DNA of 64,000 bases from Alkaliphilus transvaalensis ATCC 700919 (GTDB lineage: Bacteria; Bacillota; Clostridia; Peptostreptococcales; Natronincolaceae): assembly GCF_000621485.1 (NCBI RefSeq), contig NZ_JHYF01000009.1, positions 124,001 to 188,000 on the forward strand. The letters run 5' to 3'. Of this stretch, positions 51,430-60,059 are shown piece after piece; position 1 is the first letter of the stretch, and the number at the start of each line of letters is the position of its first letter. Both the position numbers and the translations under genes were made by a program. The notes beneath the pieces were generated by a model. The model was not told where the DNA came from, did no database searches, and saw nothing but the letters and a program-made list of their open reading frames with translations.

Positions 51430-52466
51430 TCCTTTAGACCCACTCCTAAATTCCTCATGACATCTAAAACAGGTAGTTTGGTTTTGCAATGAATTAATTG
51501 ACAAAGTTCTTGAGAATTAAAGCTGTATCCCTCTGGGGCTTTAGGATTAACCGTAACCATTAAAATATTAATCGGGTTTAATGCAACAATTTCCATACCC
51601 TTTAACTTTAGCCTTTTAAAATTATCTTCATTTAAAAATAGTTTGCTCCCATCTTCTACATAAATTCTTTTTCCCGTTAATGAGATTCGCTGATTTATTA
51701 GATGTTCCACTAAGCGATCCCCCACCATACCATTAATGATGATTCCATCTGCTCCGCCTTCTAAAGCAGTTATAATGGTTTTTTCTGCACCTATGGCTGT
51801 AGCCTCATTTGATCTATAGAGGTTATTTTCTTTCATAAAGGAGACTTTGCTCTTTATTAAAGCTTCTTCCACCACTTTTCTACTATTCTCATCTCTAATG
51901 TAGTCGATCTGAAGTAAAGAAAGTTTATGGGCAGTCTGGTTAACTACTTCAGACATAGTCGTTGAAACCGAAGCTCCTGTAGCCATAATCACCCCTTCTG
52001 CTATGGCTGGAGAAGCTGTTGAGCTTCTATTCAAGGCTCCATCCACAATAACTAAGTCACAACCTAGTACTTTTAATTGAGCAATAACCTCCCTTAGGTA
52101 TTTATTAATGGAGGGTCCCATTAGTTCTACATAGCCATCACTTAATGCTTTAAAAAGAATAACTTCTCCCATTGGGGTTTGAATCCCAGTGGTACTTAGA
52201 ATCTCTTTAGTTATGTCGGAAGACAGATAGGATTTTTTTGCTGAGGCAATTATTGTTCCTTTGGGCAAATAAAGGGTTGGTTTTTCTGTTCCTGTTACTT
52301 GGTCTTTCTTTTCTCCATCGATACCAATGGAAGTAAGCCCTAGCCTATCGTTTTTATTAGCCTTTTCAATCAAATAGTTTAAGGTTGTGGTTTTCCCTAC
52401 ATTTTTCTCCATCCCCACTATTGCGATTGAATTTAATCGGTATATCTTCTCTAATAATTCCCTCAT
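51426..52466 (-). CDS. kamB: KamB, lysine 5,6-aminomutase reactivase subunit
   Basis: A protein of about 346 residues with an N-terminal P-loop (AIVGMEKNVGKTTTLNYL near 15-32), SIGIDGEKKD near 47 and DLVIVDGALNRSS near 137, a SIMIBI-type NTPase layout. The middle (GVIMATGASVSTTMSEVV near 157) and the C-terminal GMEIVALNPINILMVTVNPKAPEGYSF region complete it. It is found only with KamC in lysine clusters, where it is thought to help restore inactivated mutase. ATG is used rather than the preceding TTG (AAAGGGA upstream). Confidence 0.83.
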   Translation of the reverse strand: MRELLEKIYRLNSIAIVGMEKNVGKTTTLNYLIEKANKNDRLGLTSIGIDGEKKDQVTGTEKPTLYLPKGTIIASAKKSYLSSDITKEILSTTGIQTPMGEVILFKALSDGYVELMGPSINKYLREVIAQLKVLGCDLVIVDGALNRSSTASPAIAEGVIMATGASVSTTMSEVVNQTAHKLSLLQIDYIRDENSRKVVEEALIKSKVSFMKENNLYRSNEATAIGAEKTIITALEGGADGIIINGMVGDRLVEHLINQRISLTGKRIYVEDGSKLFLNEDNFKRLKLKGMEIVALNPINILMVTVNPKAPEGYSFNSQELCQLIHCKTKLPVLDVMRNLGVGLKE

Positions 52467-52519
52467 CAAAAAATCCCTTTCTTAATGTTAGCTTCTTTGC
52501 CCATTTATTTTAGCAATCA

Positions 52520-53764
52520 TTAATGTTGGCTTCTTTTCTTCCTAGCTAAGTCAGCAGGTTCAATTGAAACCTTACTGGTATTTAATAATTCTGCAACACC
52601 GATAAATTGTTTCTCATTCTTTTTACAATCATCACAGTGACATTCATGTTTATAGGGTTCTGGTTGAGTATAAGAACTAATTACTCCCTCATAGTTTCTT
52701 AATACAACCTTGTCATGACTTTGAGAAATTAAATAGTTAGGCATTACAGGAATTTTTCCACCACCACCTGGAGCGTCAACCACAAAGGTAGGTACACAAT
52801 AGCCGGAAGTATGTCCCCTTAACCCTTCGATGATGGCGATACCTTCAGCCACAGAAGTCCGTAAATGTTCTAACCCTAAGGATAGGTCACACTGATATAG
52901 ATAGTAGGGTCTAACACGGATTTTTACCAACTGATTTACAAGTTTCTTCATAACATGGACGCAATTATTTACGCCCCTCAGTAGTACCGATTGATTTCCC
53001 AACTGTATACCTGCATTAGCTAATTTTTCACAGGCGGCAGTTGATTCAGGAGTAATTTCATTTGGATGATTAAAGTGGGTGTTTAACCAAATTGGATGAT
53101 ATTTTTTTAGCATATTTACTAAATTATCTGTGATCCTTTGGGGCATCACCACCGGTGTTCTACTCCCAATACGGATTACCTCAACATGGGGAATTTCTCT
53201 TAATTTTCCAATAATATATTCTAGCTTTTCATCCGACATTAACAGCGCATCCCCACCAGATAACAAAACATCCCGTATTTGAGGAGTATTTTTAATGTAT
53301 TCTAGCCCCTTATCTATTCTTGTTTGACCAACCTCAGCATCGGTCTGCCCTGCAAACCTCCTTCTTGTACAATGTCTACAGTACATGGCACATTGATCGG
53401 TAATTAAAAACAATGCTCTGTCGGTATATCTATGGGTAATTCCCGGAACGGGTGAATCAACATCTTCGTGTAATGGGTCTTCCAGGTCGCAATCACTTCT
53501 ATAGGTCTCAAATACAGTAGGAACAGCTTGTTTTCTAACTGGGTCATGTTCATCAGTGGTATCTATTAAAGTTAAATAATAGGGTGTTATGGCCATTCTT
53601 AACTGACTTAGGCATTTCTTTATGCCCTCTTCTTCTTCATTAGTTAAAGTAATATATTTTTTTAAATCTTCTATCGACTGTATTCTATTACGATTTTGCC
53701 ACTTCCAGTCATTCCATTCTTCTTCTGTAATATTACTAAATAATTGATTACGTCTATTTTCCAT
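52520..53764 (-). CDS. kamA: Lysine 2,3-aminomutase
   Basis: A 414-residue radical SAM/PLP enzyme converting L-lysine to L-beta-lysine, the first pathway step. The Fe-S Cys are 125, 129 and 132 in DQCAMYCRHCTRRR. The PLP Lys is 337 in DAPGGGGKIPV. Both numbers equal those of the C. subterminale enzyme. A C-terminal Cys cluster (HECHCDDC near 375-382) corresponds to the structural zinc site. It is preceded by AAAGGGGGGAG, with kamB starting about 50 bases downstream. Confidence 0.97.
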   Translation of the reverse strand: MENRRNQLFSNITEEEWNDWKWQNRNRIQSIEDLKKYITLTNEEEEGIKKCLSQLRMAITPYYLTLIDTTDEHDPVRKQAVPTVFETYRSDCDLEDPLHEDVDSPVPGITHRYTDRALFLITDQCAMYCRHCTRRRFAGQTDAEVGQTRIDKGLEYIKNTPQIRDVLLSGGDALLMSDEKLEYIIGKLREIPHVEVIRIGSRTPVVMPQRITDNLVNMLKKYHPIWLNTHFNHPNEITPESTAACEKLANAGIQLGNQSVLLRGVNNCVHVMKKLVNQLVKIRVRPYYLYQCDLSLGLEHLRTSVAEGIAIIEGLRGHTSGYCVPTFVVDAPGGGGKIPVMPNYLISQSHDKVVLRNYEGVISSYTQPEPYKHECHCDDCKKNEKQFIGVAELLNTSKVSIEPADLARKKRSQH

Positions 53765-53830
53765 TAGTTAAAACTCCCCCCTTTATTGATCTTTAAATGC
53801 CCTTTGTTATTATAGGGTCTTAAACTTCAT

Positions 53831-54868
53831 CTATATATATAATTCTTCATAAACTCTTCTTAACTCTTCATGCTCTCTTAAGTCTGCTAAAGTAACTTCT
53901 GCATGTCCTTTCGTATATCCATTACCAATAATCATATTAACATCTTTGCCTACGCCTTCTGCTCCCAAAGCAGCCTTAGTAAAGCTGGTAGCCATAGAGA
54001 AGAAATACACAGTCCCCTCATCCCTTACAGGTAGGATTGTTGACATTTCTGTATCAGTAACATTTACGCAATTAATGGAGATATCCACTTCTTTTCCGCT
54101 GTTAACTTCCAATACTCTATTTAAAACATCTACAGGATTTCTAGCATCTCCAAGAATTACATTATGACAGAAGCCTAAACGATTAAGTAGGTCTGCATCC
54201 CCCTTACTTCTTACAAGTCCTATCACATTACCTTCTGGGCCTACCTTTTTCATTGCTTCATAGCAACACATTAGACCAGATTTCCCCCCTGCTCCAAGGA
54301 TTAAAACGCTATCTCCTTCTTTACAAAGTTTAGCTGTTTGGGCTGGTGCTCCGGCCACGTCTAGAGCTGCTAAAGCTAAGGTTTCTTCCATATCAGCTGG
54401 TAGTTTTGCATAAATACCACTTTCAAAGAGGATCGCCTTCCCTTTAACTTCTACTCGATCAATATTAACCTTAACATCTATTATTTCTTCAATTTTTAAT
54501 GGTGTTAAAGACAATGAAACCAAAGTTGCAATTTTGTCTCCAACGGCTAAATCAATTTTACCTTCTAAATCTGAACCGATTTTTTCGATTGTTCCAATTA
54601 GCATGCCCCCAGACCCTGTTACTGGGTTTTGCATTTTCCCTCTTTCACTTATAATTTCTATGATTCTCTCCTTAATCTTTTCTACATCTCCCCCAACCGA
54701 TTCTTTAATTTGAGTAAAGCTGGCAGAGTCTATATTTAGTGCCTTAACATCAATTAATATTTCATTAGAGTATAACTCCATATCGTTGGAGATTTTTTTT
54801 GCCCCTTGAGGTAAAATACCAACTGGCTCAATTACCCTATGGGTTCCATATTTACAGCCTTTTTTCAT
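53831..54868 (-). CDS. kdd: L-erythro-3,5-diaminohexanoate dehydrogenase
   Basis: A protein of about 345 residues that oxidises 3,5-diaminohexanoate to 5-amino-3-oxohexanoate with NAD+ and releases ammonia. The N-terminal KGCKYGTHRVIEPVGILPQGAKKISND is characteristic (first 27 residues; key motif GTHRV). The nucleotide-binding loop is VLILGAGGKSGLMCCYEA near 167-184. The ATG three codons inside a GTG is preferred, with AAGGGGTGG before it. It lies between atoA and kamA in the operon. Confidence 0.92.
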   Translation of the reverse strand: MKKGCKYGTHRVIEPVGILPQGAKKISNDMELYSNEILIDVKALNIDSASFTQIKESVGGDVEKIKERIIEIISERGKMQNPVTGSGGMLIGTIEKIGSDLEGKIDLAVGDKIATLVSLSLTPLKIEEIIDVKVNIDRVEVKGKAILFESGIYAKLPADMEETLALAALDVAGAPAQTAKLCKEGDSVLILGAGGKSGLMCCYEAMKKVGPEGNVIGLVRSKGDADLLNRLGFCHNVILGDARNPVDVLNRVLEVNSGKEVDISINCVNVTDTEMSTILPVRDEGTVYFFSMATSFTKAALGAEGVGKDVNMIIGNGYTKGHAEVTLADLREHEELRRVYEELYI

Positions 54869-54894
54869 TTTATCCACCCCTTAGCCTTATGATA

Positions 54895-55560
54895 TTAAAG
54901 ATCCATCACCTTTAGATTCTCATCAATGATTAAATCTGCTTCAGTTAATTTGATTACTTCATCCACTGTCGTTTCTTTGTGGATTTCTTTAAGTAAAAGT
55001 CCTTTTTCTGTAACCTCCATAACCGCCAGCTCTGTGACTATCATATCTACCTGCCCTTTAGCTGTTAGAGGAAGTTGGCATGCCTTTTTAATTTTCAAGT
55101 CACCTTTTGCTGTATGTTGCATTGCCACAATTACTTTTTTTGCCCCCGTCACAAGGTCCATTGCCCCCCCCATGCCAGGTACAAGCTTTCCAGGAATAAT
55201 CCAGTTCGATAAATTGCCCTTTTCGTCTACTTCCAATGCCCCTAAGACAGTAATATCTACATGACCACCCCTTATTAGACTGAAGGACATGGCCGTATCA
55301 AAGAAGGCACCATTATTATTAATGGTTACATATTGACCGCCTGCGTTGGTAATATGTCGATCTTCTTTTCCAGCCTCTGGGGTAGGCCCCATCCCCACCA
55401 TACCATTTTCAGATTGTAGGGTTACATAAACATCCTTAGGTATATAATTAGCCACCAGCGTCGGTAAGCCAATCCCTAAATTTACCAATTGCCCATGCTT
55501 TAATTCCATTGCAACCCTTTTGGCAATGATTTCTTTTGCTACTTTAGCATCTACCGCCAT
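54895..55560 (-). CDS. atoA: Butyrate-acetoacetate-type CoA-transferase, beta subunit
   Basis: A 221-residue subunit carrying the catalytic Glu in [12 protein letters not shown] near 48-59, the S-E-N-G motif of family I CoA-transferases. [20 protein letters not shown] near 128-147 is also typical. With the alpha subunit it moves CoA between acetoacetate, made by Kce, and butyryl-CoA or another acyl-CoA at the end of the pathway. It follows atoD directly with no gap. Confidence 0.93.
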   Translation of the reverse strand: MAVDAKVAKEIIAKRVAMELKHGQLVNLGIGLPTLVANYIPKDVYVTLQSENGMVGMGPTPEAGKEDRHITNAGGQYVTINNNGAFFDTAMSFSLIRGGHVDITVLGALEVDEKGNLSNWIIPGKLVPGMGGAMDLVTGAKKVIVAMQHTAKGDLKIKKACQLPLTAKGQVDMIVTELAVMEVTEKGLLLKEIHKETTVDEVIKLTEADLIIDENLKVMDL

Positions 55561-56214
55561 CTAAAAGTCCCCCTTTACGATGTAATCTACTAATACACCA
55601 GGAGTCATGACTACCTCTGGGTTAAGTTGCCCCACTTCAACAACCTCTTCTGCTTCGACTATAACTGTGTCGGCTGCCAATGCAATAATAGGATTAAAGT
55701 TCCTAGTTGTCCCTTGATAGTAGCAATTGCCGAAGGGATCTACTTTACTGGCATAAACTAAAGCCACATCTGCCTTTAAGGGCATTTCTATTAAATATTC
55801 CTTACCATTTAGCAATATTTTTTCTTTACCTTCCTCCACCAAAGTACCAACACCGGTTGGGGTAATTACCCCCCCAAGTCCACTACCAGCTGCTCGAATT
55901 CTTTCAATTAGTGTTCCTTGAGGAGATAATTCCACTTCAAGACTTCCTTCATTCATTCGTTTGCCACTTTCAGAGTTGGTTCCTATGTGGGATGTAATAA
56001 CTTTTTTAGCATTACCATTTGCTATTAGCTTACCAATTCCTTTATCTACGAAACTGGTATCATTACAGATTACTGTAAGATTCTTTAAGTCCATCTCTAT
56101 GATTAAATCTATTATTCCTTCTGGTGTGCCACAACCTAAGAAACCACCAATCATTAAGGTCATGCCATCTCTAAGTAATGATTTTATAACTGAATAATCA
56201 ACAACTTTATTCAT
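55561..56214 (-). CDS. atoD: Butyrate-acetoacetate-type CoA-transferase, alpha subunit
   Basis: A 217-residue partner of the beta subunit. The oxyanion-hole region GMTLMIGGFLGCGTPEGIID near 17-36 and GVGTLVEEGKEKILLNGKEYLIE near 120-142 identify CoA-transferase subunit A. It overlaps the kce stop by 8 bases. Confidence 0.93.
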   Translation of the reverse strand: MNKVVDYSVIKSLLRDGMTLMIGGFLGCGTPEGIIDLIIEMDLKNLTVICNDTSFVDKGIGKLIANGNAKKVITSHIGTNSESGKRMNEGSLEVELSPQGTLIERIRAAGSGLGGVITPTGVGTLVEEGKEKILLNGKEYLIEMPLKADVALVYASKVDPFGNCYYQGTTRNFNPIIALAADTVIVEAEEVVEVGQLNPEVVMTPGVLVDYIVKGDF

Positions 56215-57037
56215 TCGATCCCCTCATTCCTAATATCTCTCTTGCTTCCTGTGGCGTAGCAATAGCCCTTCCTAGTTCATTGGCAATTCTTACAATTTTT
56301 TCAACCATCGCTCCATTAGACTCTGCTAAAACCCCTTTAGAAAGATAAACATTATCTTCAAAACCAACCCTTACATGGCCCCCCATAGCTATTGCTGTAG
56401 CTGCCATTTGAAACTGACTTTTACCAATCCCCGATACTGTAAATGTGGCATTATAGGGGATAGAATCAGCCATATAGGCTAAGTCCCTAACAGTTGCCGA
56501 TATGCCACCATTTACACCTAAAACAAAATTAAAGTGCATAGGCTCTTTGATAAATCCCTTCTTAGCAAGGCGAATGGCTGAATCGATCATTCCCTTATCA
56601 AAAACCTCAACTTCCGGTTTTATTCCCAATTCAATCATTCTTTTACCAAACTCAATAATTGTGTTCTCTGAATTGACAAAGATATCATCCCCACCAAAAT
56701 TACAGGTTCCACAATCGAGGGTAGCCATTTCTGGACGTAGGGCTAGTGGTTGCATTCTTTCTTCATTGCTCATTCCCACCGCTCCACCCGTTGATGGTTG
56801 AATAATAGCATCTGGGCATCTTCTTTTAATCTCTTCAATACATTCTTTAAATCTTTCTCTGTCTTGAGTTGGGGTTCCATCATCATTTCTAACATGAAGA
56901 TGTATGATGCTGGCGCCTGCTTTATAGGCTGCCTCAGCTTCTCTACCGATTTCTTCTACCCTATAGGGGACATTAGGGTTGTGGTCCTTTGTAACCTCTG
57001 CACCGCAAATGGCAGCTGTAATGATTAACTTTTCCAT
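56207..57037 (-). CDS. kce: 3-keto-5-aminohexanoate cleavage enzyme
   Basis: A 276-residue BKACE-family TIM-barrel enzyme that takes 5-amino-3-oxohexanoate and acetyl-CoA to 3-aminobutyryl-CoA and acetoacetate. Zn ligands His46 and His48 lie in ASIIHLHVRNDDG and Glu14 in AICGAEVTKDHNP, the numbering of the characterised enzyme. QPSTGGAVGMS near 83 and HVRVGFEDNVYLSKG near 222 complete the active site. It starts 11 bases after the aminotransferase gene. Confidence 0.95.
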   Translation of the reverse strand: MEKLIITAAICGAEVTKDHNPNVPYRVEEIGREAEAAYKAGASIIHLHVRNDDGTPTQDRERFKECIEEIKRRCPDAIIQPSTGGAVGMSNEERMQPLALRPEMATLDCGTCNFGGDDIFVNSENTIIEFGKRMIELGIKPEVEVFDKGMIDSAIRLAKKGFIKEPMHFNFVLGVNGGISATVRDLAYMADSIPYNATFTVSGIGKSQFQMAATAIAMGGHVRVGFEDNVYLSKGVLAESNGAMVEKIVRIANELGRAIATPQEAREILGMRGSNE

Positions 57038-57047
57038 AAACTCACCT

Positions 57048-58304
57048 CTACTTCATGTATGGATATGCTTTATGGGTGGCTTGAAGGGCTTCTTCTATTG
57101 CTCCCAATGCATTCTTTAAATCTTCATCTGTATGTCTATGGCAAATATAACCATGATGATAAGGTTGAATAAATAGTCCTCTTCTGATGGTTTCTGTATA
57201 GAAGAAGGTTCTTCTTTCCTTATATTGTTGGTCTACCTTGTCAAAGGTAATGAAAGGCATAGGGGGAATTCCTGATACAGTTGCAGGAACATTAGATTCT
57301 TCTACAATCTTAATGGATTTATTTAAGAAATCTTCTCCTCTAGACCATATACTTTCTAATACGTTATCCCTCTCTAAAATTTCAATACATTTTAAAGATG
57401 CTGCCATTTCTAAACTATTAGGGAAGAAGGTTGAACTTACAAATACTTCTTTTTCTAAAACCTTCATAATTTCTTTCTTTCCTACGCAGGCACTAACTGG
57501 ATAACCATTGGCCATTGCTTTACCAAATACTGATAGGTCTGGAGTAACGCCATACCTTTCTTGGGCACCCCCTAGAGCAACTCTAAAGCCCGTTCTAATT
57601 TCATCAAAAATCAGCACCACATTATATTTATCAGCTAACTCCCGTACTCCTTGTAAATAGCCCTTAGGCGGTTCTTCTACTGGCAATGCTAAAGGATGAC
57701 CTACTGGCGTTATAATAATACAAGCCGTATCATCGCCATGTTCCTTTAGGGCACTTTCTAAAGCATCTAAATCTCCATAATGGAATTCTACAGTTAAGTC
57801 TGTAATTTGCTTTGGTACGCCACCCTTTACTTCAACACACCAATCATGCCAACCATGATATCCATTTCTTAGAATCTTGTTTTTACCAGTGTATCCTCTT
57901 GCTACCCTTACAGCCATACTGGTAACATCAGACCCAGTTTTAGCTAAAACCACCATTTCTGCAGAGGGGATTAAGTCAATTAAACGCTTTTGCAATGTAT
58001 TTTGAATTTCTTGTACTAAAGAGAAGCAAAAACCCTTTTCCATTTGTTTAATTACTGCTTGATTAATTTCTTGTTCATGGTAACCTAGAATGATTGGACC
58101 ATAACCACAAAGCATATCAATATAATCATTACCATCAACATCAACAATATGGCCACCATAGCCCCTTTCAATGAAGATGGGATATTCACCCTCAACAAAG
58201 TTATAGGGTCTTCTAATTCCCATTAAGCCACCTGGTGAAATTTGTTTTGCTTCTTCAAAGAGTCTCATGGAATTCTCTAGATTTAATTTTGGTTTGCTGT
58301 TCAT
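57048..58304 (-). CDS. kat: Class III aminotransferase, probable 3-aminobutyryl-CoA transaminase
   Basis: A PLP enzyme of about 418 residues related to glutamate-1-semialdehyde aminomutases. The PLP Lys262 is in SVFGKAMANGYP, Asp234 in LIFDEIRTGFR and the phosphate loop in AKTGSDVTSMAVR near 121. Placed first in a lysine-fermentation operon that has no kal (ammonia lyase), it matches the role of Kat, the acyl-CoA beta-transaminase reported from Cloacamonas-type lysine fermenters. That enzyme turns 3-aminobutyryl-CoA and 2-oxoglutarate into acetoacetyl-CoA and glutamate. Context supports this strongly; substrate specificity is inferred. A GTG four codons upstream is a possible alternative start. 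Confidence 0.8.
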   Translation of the reverse strand: MNSKPKLNLENSMRLFEEAKQISPGGLMGIRRPYNFVEGEYPIFIERGYGGHIVDVDGNDYIDMLCGYGPIILGYHEQEINQAVIKQMEKGFCFSLVQEIQNTLQKRLIDLIPSAEMVVLAKTGSDVTSMAVRVARGYTGKNKILRNGYHGWHDWCVEVKGGVPKQITDLTVEFHYGDLDALESALKEHGDDTACIIITPVGHPLALPVEEPPKGYLQGVRELADKYNVVLIFDEIRTGFRVALGGAQERYGVTPDLSVFGKAMANGYPVSACVGKKEIMKVLEKEVFVSSTFFPNSLEMAASLKCIEILERDNVLESIWSRGEDFLNKSIKIVEESNVPATVSGIPPMPFITFDKVDQQYKERRTFFYTETIRRGLFIQPYHHGYICHRHTDEDLKNALGAIEEALQATHKAYPYMK

Positions 58305-58332
58305 TTTATTGACCACCCTTCTTTTATTTATA

Positions 58333-58390
58333 TTTGAGGAATTTCCCCATAAATACTTAGTAAAACTGACCCATTTTAAGGCAATTCTAG
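58333..58390. repeat. Dispersed intergenic repeat, diverged copy in the kat leader
   Basis: TTTGAGGAATTTCC at the left, AAAACTGACCCATTTTAAGGCAATT at the right (key shared word CTGA..CCATT), corresponding to the core of the 22.4 and 45.5 kb copies. It lies between the riboswitch terminator and the kat ribosome-binding site. Confidence 0.45.
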
Positions 58391-58402
58391 GTTTTTTGAC
58401 AA

Positions 58403-58450
58403 ATAAAAAAGCTATTTATGTAATGACTTATTAATCATCACATAAATAGC
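58403..58450 (-). terminator. Riboswitch-controlled terminator of the lysine operon
   Basis: GCTATTTATGTGATGA pairs with TCATTACATAAATAGC (one mismatch) around an 8-base loop, followed by TTTTTT. Its 5' arm contains CTATTTAT, which is also the 3' strand of the riboswitch P1 helix, so terminator and P1 exclude each other. Confidence 0.85.
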
Positions 58451-58614
58451 CCTCCATGCTTTAACACATGACAATAGATAAAGACTATCTTCATCTATCA
58501 AGATTAAACAAAAACACTTGCTTACCCTTTCGGCAATCTAACCCTTCACTGAAAACATCGAAGGTGTCTCTTCTTAACATTTTTCAGCTACCGTAGGATT
58601 GCTCCTCTATTTAT
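58442..58614 (-). ncRNA. Lysine riboswitch (L-box), predicted ON switch
   Basis: On the minus strand P1 is ATAAATAG (58614-58607) with CTATTTAT (58449-58442). Next to it GAGGAGCAATC pairs through GCAATC with GATTGC, followed by GCCGAA, as in P2 of the B. subtilis lysC L-box. CTGAAAA/TTTTCAG forms the next helix, followed by TGAAGGG. The 3' part TTGTCATG...CATGGAGGGCTATT matches the P5 region of L-boxes (TGTCAAG...CTTGGAGGGCTATC). The order and junction words agree throughout. Overlap of P1 with the terminator implies read-through when lysine is bound. Confidence 0.88.
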
Positions 58615-58664
58615 CATATTATGTATTTTTTAAAAAATATAAATTGTTTGAAGTTTACGACTTA

Positions 58665-58693
58665 ATTATATTGAATAGGTAAAAAATTGTCAA
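58665..58693 (-). promoter_or_regulatory. Promoter of the lysine fermentation operon
   Basis: Consensus TTGACA, 17 bases and consensus TATAAT on the minus strand, about 50 bases upstream of the riboswitch. The transcript should start near 58658. Confidence 0.92.
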
Positions 58694-58706
58694 TACCTTA
58701 ATTTTT

Positions 58707-60059
58707 TTATTTTCCCGAAACTGCCAATTGTGTAATTTTTAATGTTGGCGAACCAATATAACTACTACTTGGGAAATCGAACGCTAGATCATTACCCACC
58801 ATCTCAATATCCATTAAAAGTTGATAGAAGTTACCCGCAACTGTAATTTGATTTACTGGAGAGGCTATCTTTCCCTCTTTTACATAATAACCTTCCGCTG
58901 CTAATGAAAAGTCTCCAGAAATGATATTGGCCCCTGCATGTAACCCTTGAAGTTCTGTTATAATCAATCCTTCTTCTAGAGACGCTACCATATCTTCGTA
59001 GTTGTTACCACCCTTTGCAATATAGAAGTTTGATGGAGCAATTGAAATAGTCCCCTTGTAGGAGGGTTTATAAGCATTTCCTGTTGATTCGACGCCATCT
59101 TTTCTTGCGGTTTTTAAATTATGAAGCAAACTCTTTAAAAGTCCATCTTCTACTAAGGAAAGTTTCTTGCTGGCCACCCCTTCACTGTCAAAGGATCTGC
59201 TGGCTACTCCATCCTTCATTAATGGGTCATCAACAATATTTACCACACCACTGGCAATAGCCTCACCTAATTTTCCCTTAAGTTGAGAACGACCTTTTTG
59301 TACATTTACTGCACTAAAAATACTGCTGTAAACCGATAGTAGACCTGCAGCCGCTGTATTTTTCAGCAGAATGGGGTAGTTTTTACTATCTACTGGAGAT
59401 GCCCCCAATCTTGCCAATGCTTCTTCAACCACTTCAGATGCAATTTTCTCTGGGTCTAACTTTTTAAAATCCCTTGTAACGATAAGCTTATTACTACTCT
59501 TAATATCCTTCTCCTTCTTAACTACTACACTTACATAGCCTAAGGCTATATTGCTCTTTTCTACCTTCGATAAGCCTTTCGTATTATACAAACTCCTCTG
59601 GCTTGTTTCATCTTGGTAAAGACAATGATTAACCTGATCTACCATTGGATGGTATTCGTAGCAAGCTTTTTCCAACTTTTTTAAGAATTGCAGTTTAGCC
59701 TCTGTCGCAACCTTCTCTAAATCTTCTGAGTAAAAATCTATCTTTTCATAATAGGAAGATCCCTCAAAAATAATCTCTTCTTCTTCATCCTCTATTATCA
59801 TTGCATTTTGACGGGCATTTTCCAATAACATTTCTACTGATGATTCATCTATTTTTTCAGTGTAGGCATAACCCATTTTATTGTTATAAACACCTCTAAA
59901 GGAAAGTCCCCCTTCAACGGCAATACGATACTTATCAATCTCTTCTTTAAAAACATCACAACTAAATTCTCTACTACTTACGTAACTAATCTCCATATCA
60001 GAAAAACCCATTTCTTTTCCTGCTTCAAAGATAGCTGTCTTTAAATTTTGAATATCCAT
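58707..60059 (-). CDS. tldE: TldD/PmbA family protein, TldE (PmbA)-type subunit
   Basis: A 450-residue member of the TldD/PmbA family that lacks the metal-binding HExxxH, as TldE does. Landmarks are the N-terminal VEGGLSFRGVYNNKMGYAYTE near 48-68, NTKGLSKVEKS near 158 and STGNAYKPSYKGTISIAPSN near 320. It pairs with TldD in a heterodimeric metallopeptidase that degrades unfolded peptides or matures peptide antibiotics. It starts on the last base of the tldD gene, so the two are coupled. Confidence 0.9.
   Translation of the reverse strand: MDIQNLKTAIFEAGKEMGFSDMEISYVSSREFSCDVFKEEIDKYRIAVEGGLSFRGVYNNKMGYAYTEKIDESSVEMLLENARQNAMIIEDEEEEIIFEGSSYYEKIDFYSEDLEKVATEAKLQFLKKLEKACYEYHPMVDQVNHCLYQDETSQRSLYNTKGLSKVEKSNIALGYVSVVVKKEKDIKSSNKLIVTRDFKKLDPEKIASEVVEEALARLGASPVDSKNYPILLKNTAAAGLLSVYSSIFSAVNVQKGRSQLKGKLGEAIASGVVNIVDDPLMKDGVASRSFDSEGVASKKLSLVEDGLLKSLLHNLKTARKDGVESTGNAYKPSYKGTISIAPSNFYIAKGGNNYEDMVASLEEGLIITELQGLHAGANIISGDFSLAAEGYYVKEGKIASPVNQITVAGNFYQLLMDIEMVGNDLAFDFPSSSYIGSPTLKITQLAVSGK

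Noticed and set aside
51430-51504. Upstream extension of kamC inside kamB
   Set aside because: The added residues overlap the conserved end of kamB in another frame and lack a ribosome-binding site; the ATGA overlap gives a natural start.
58442-58614. Glycine or cobalamin riboswitch upstream of the lysine operon
   Set aside because: GCCGAAAGGG superficially recalls glycine aptamers, and B12 is a pathway cofactor. The P1-P2-P5 order and the words GAGGAGC, TGAAGGG, GCCGAA and CATGGAGGGCTAT fit the L-box, and no B12-box is present.
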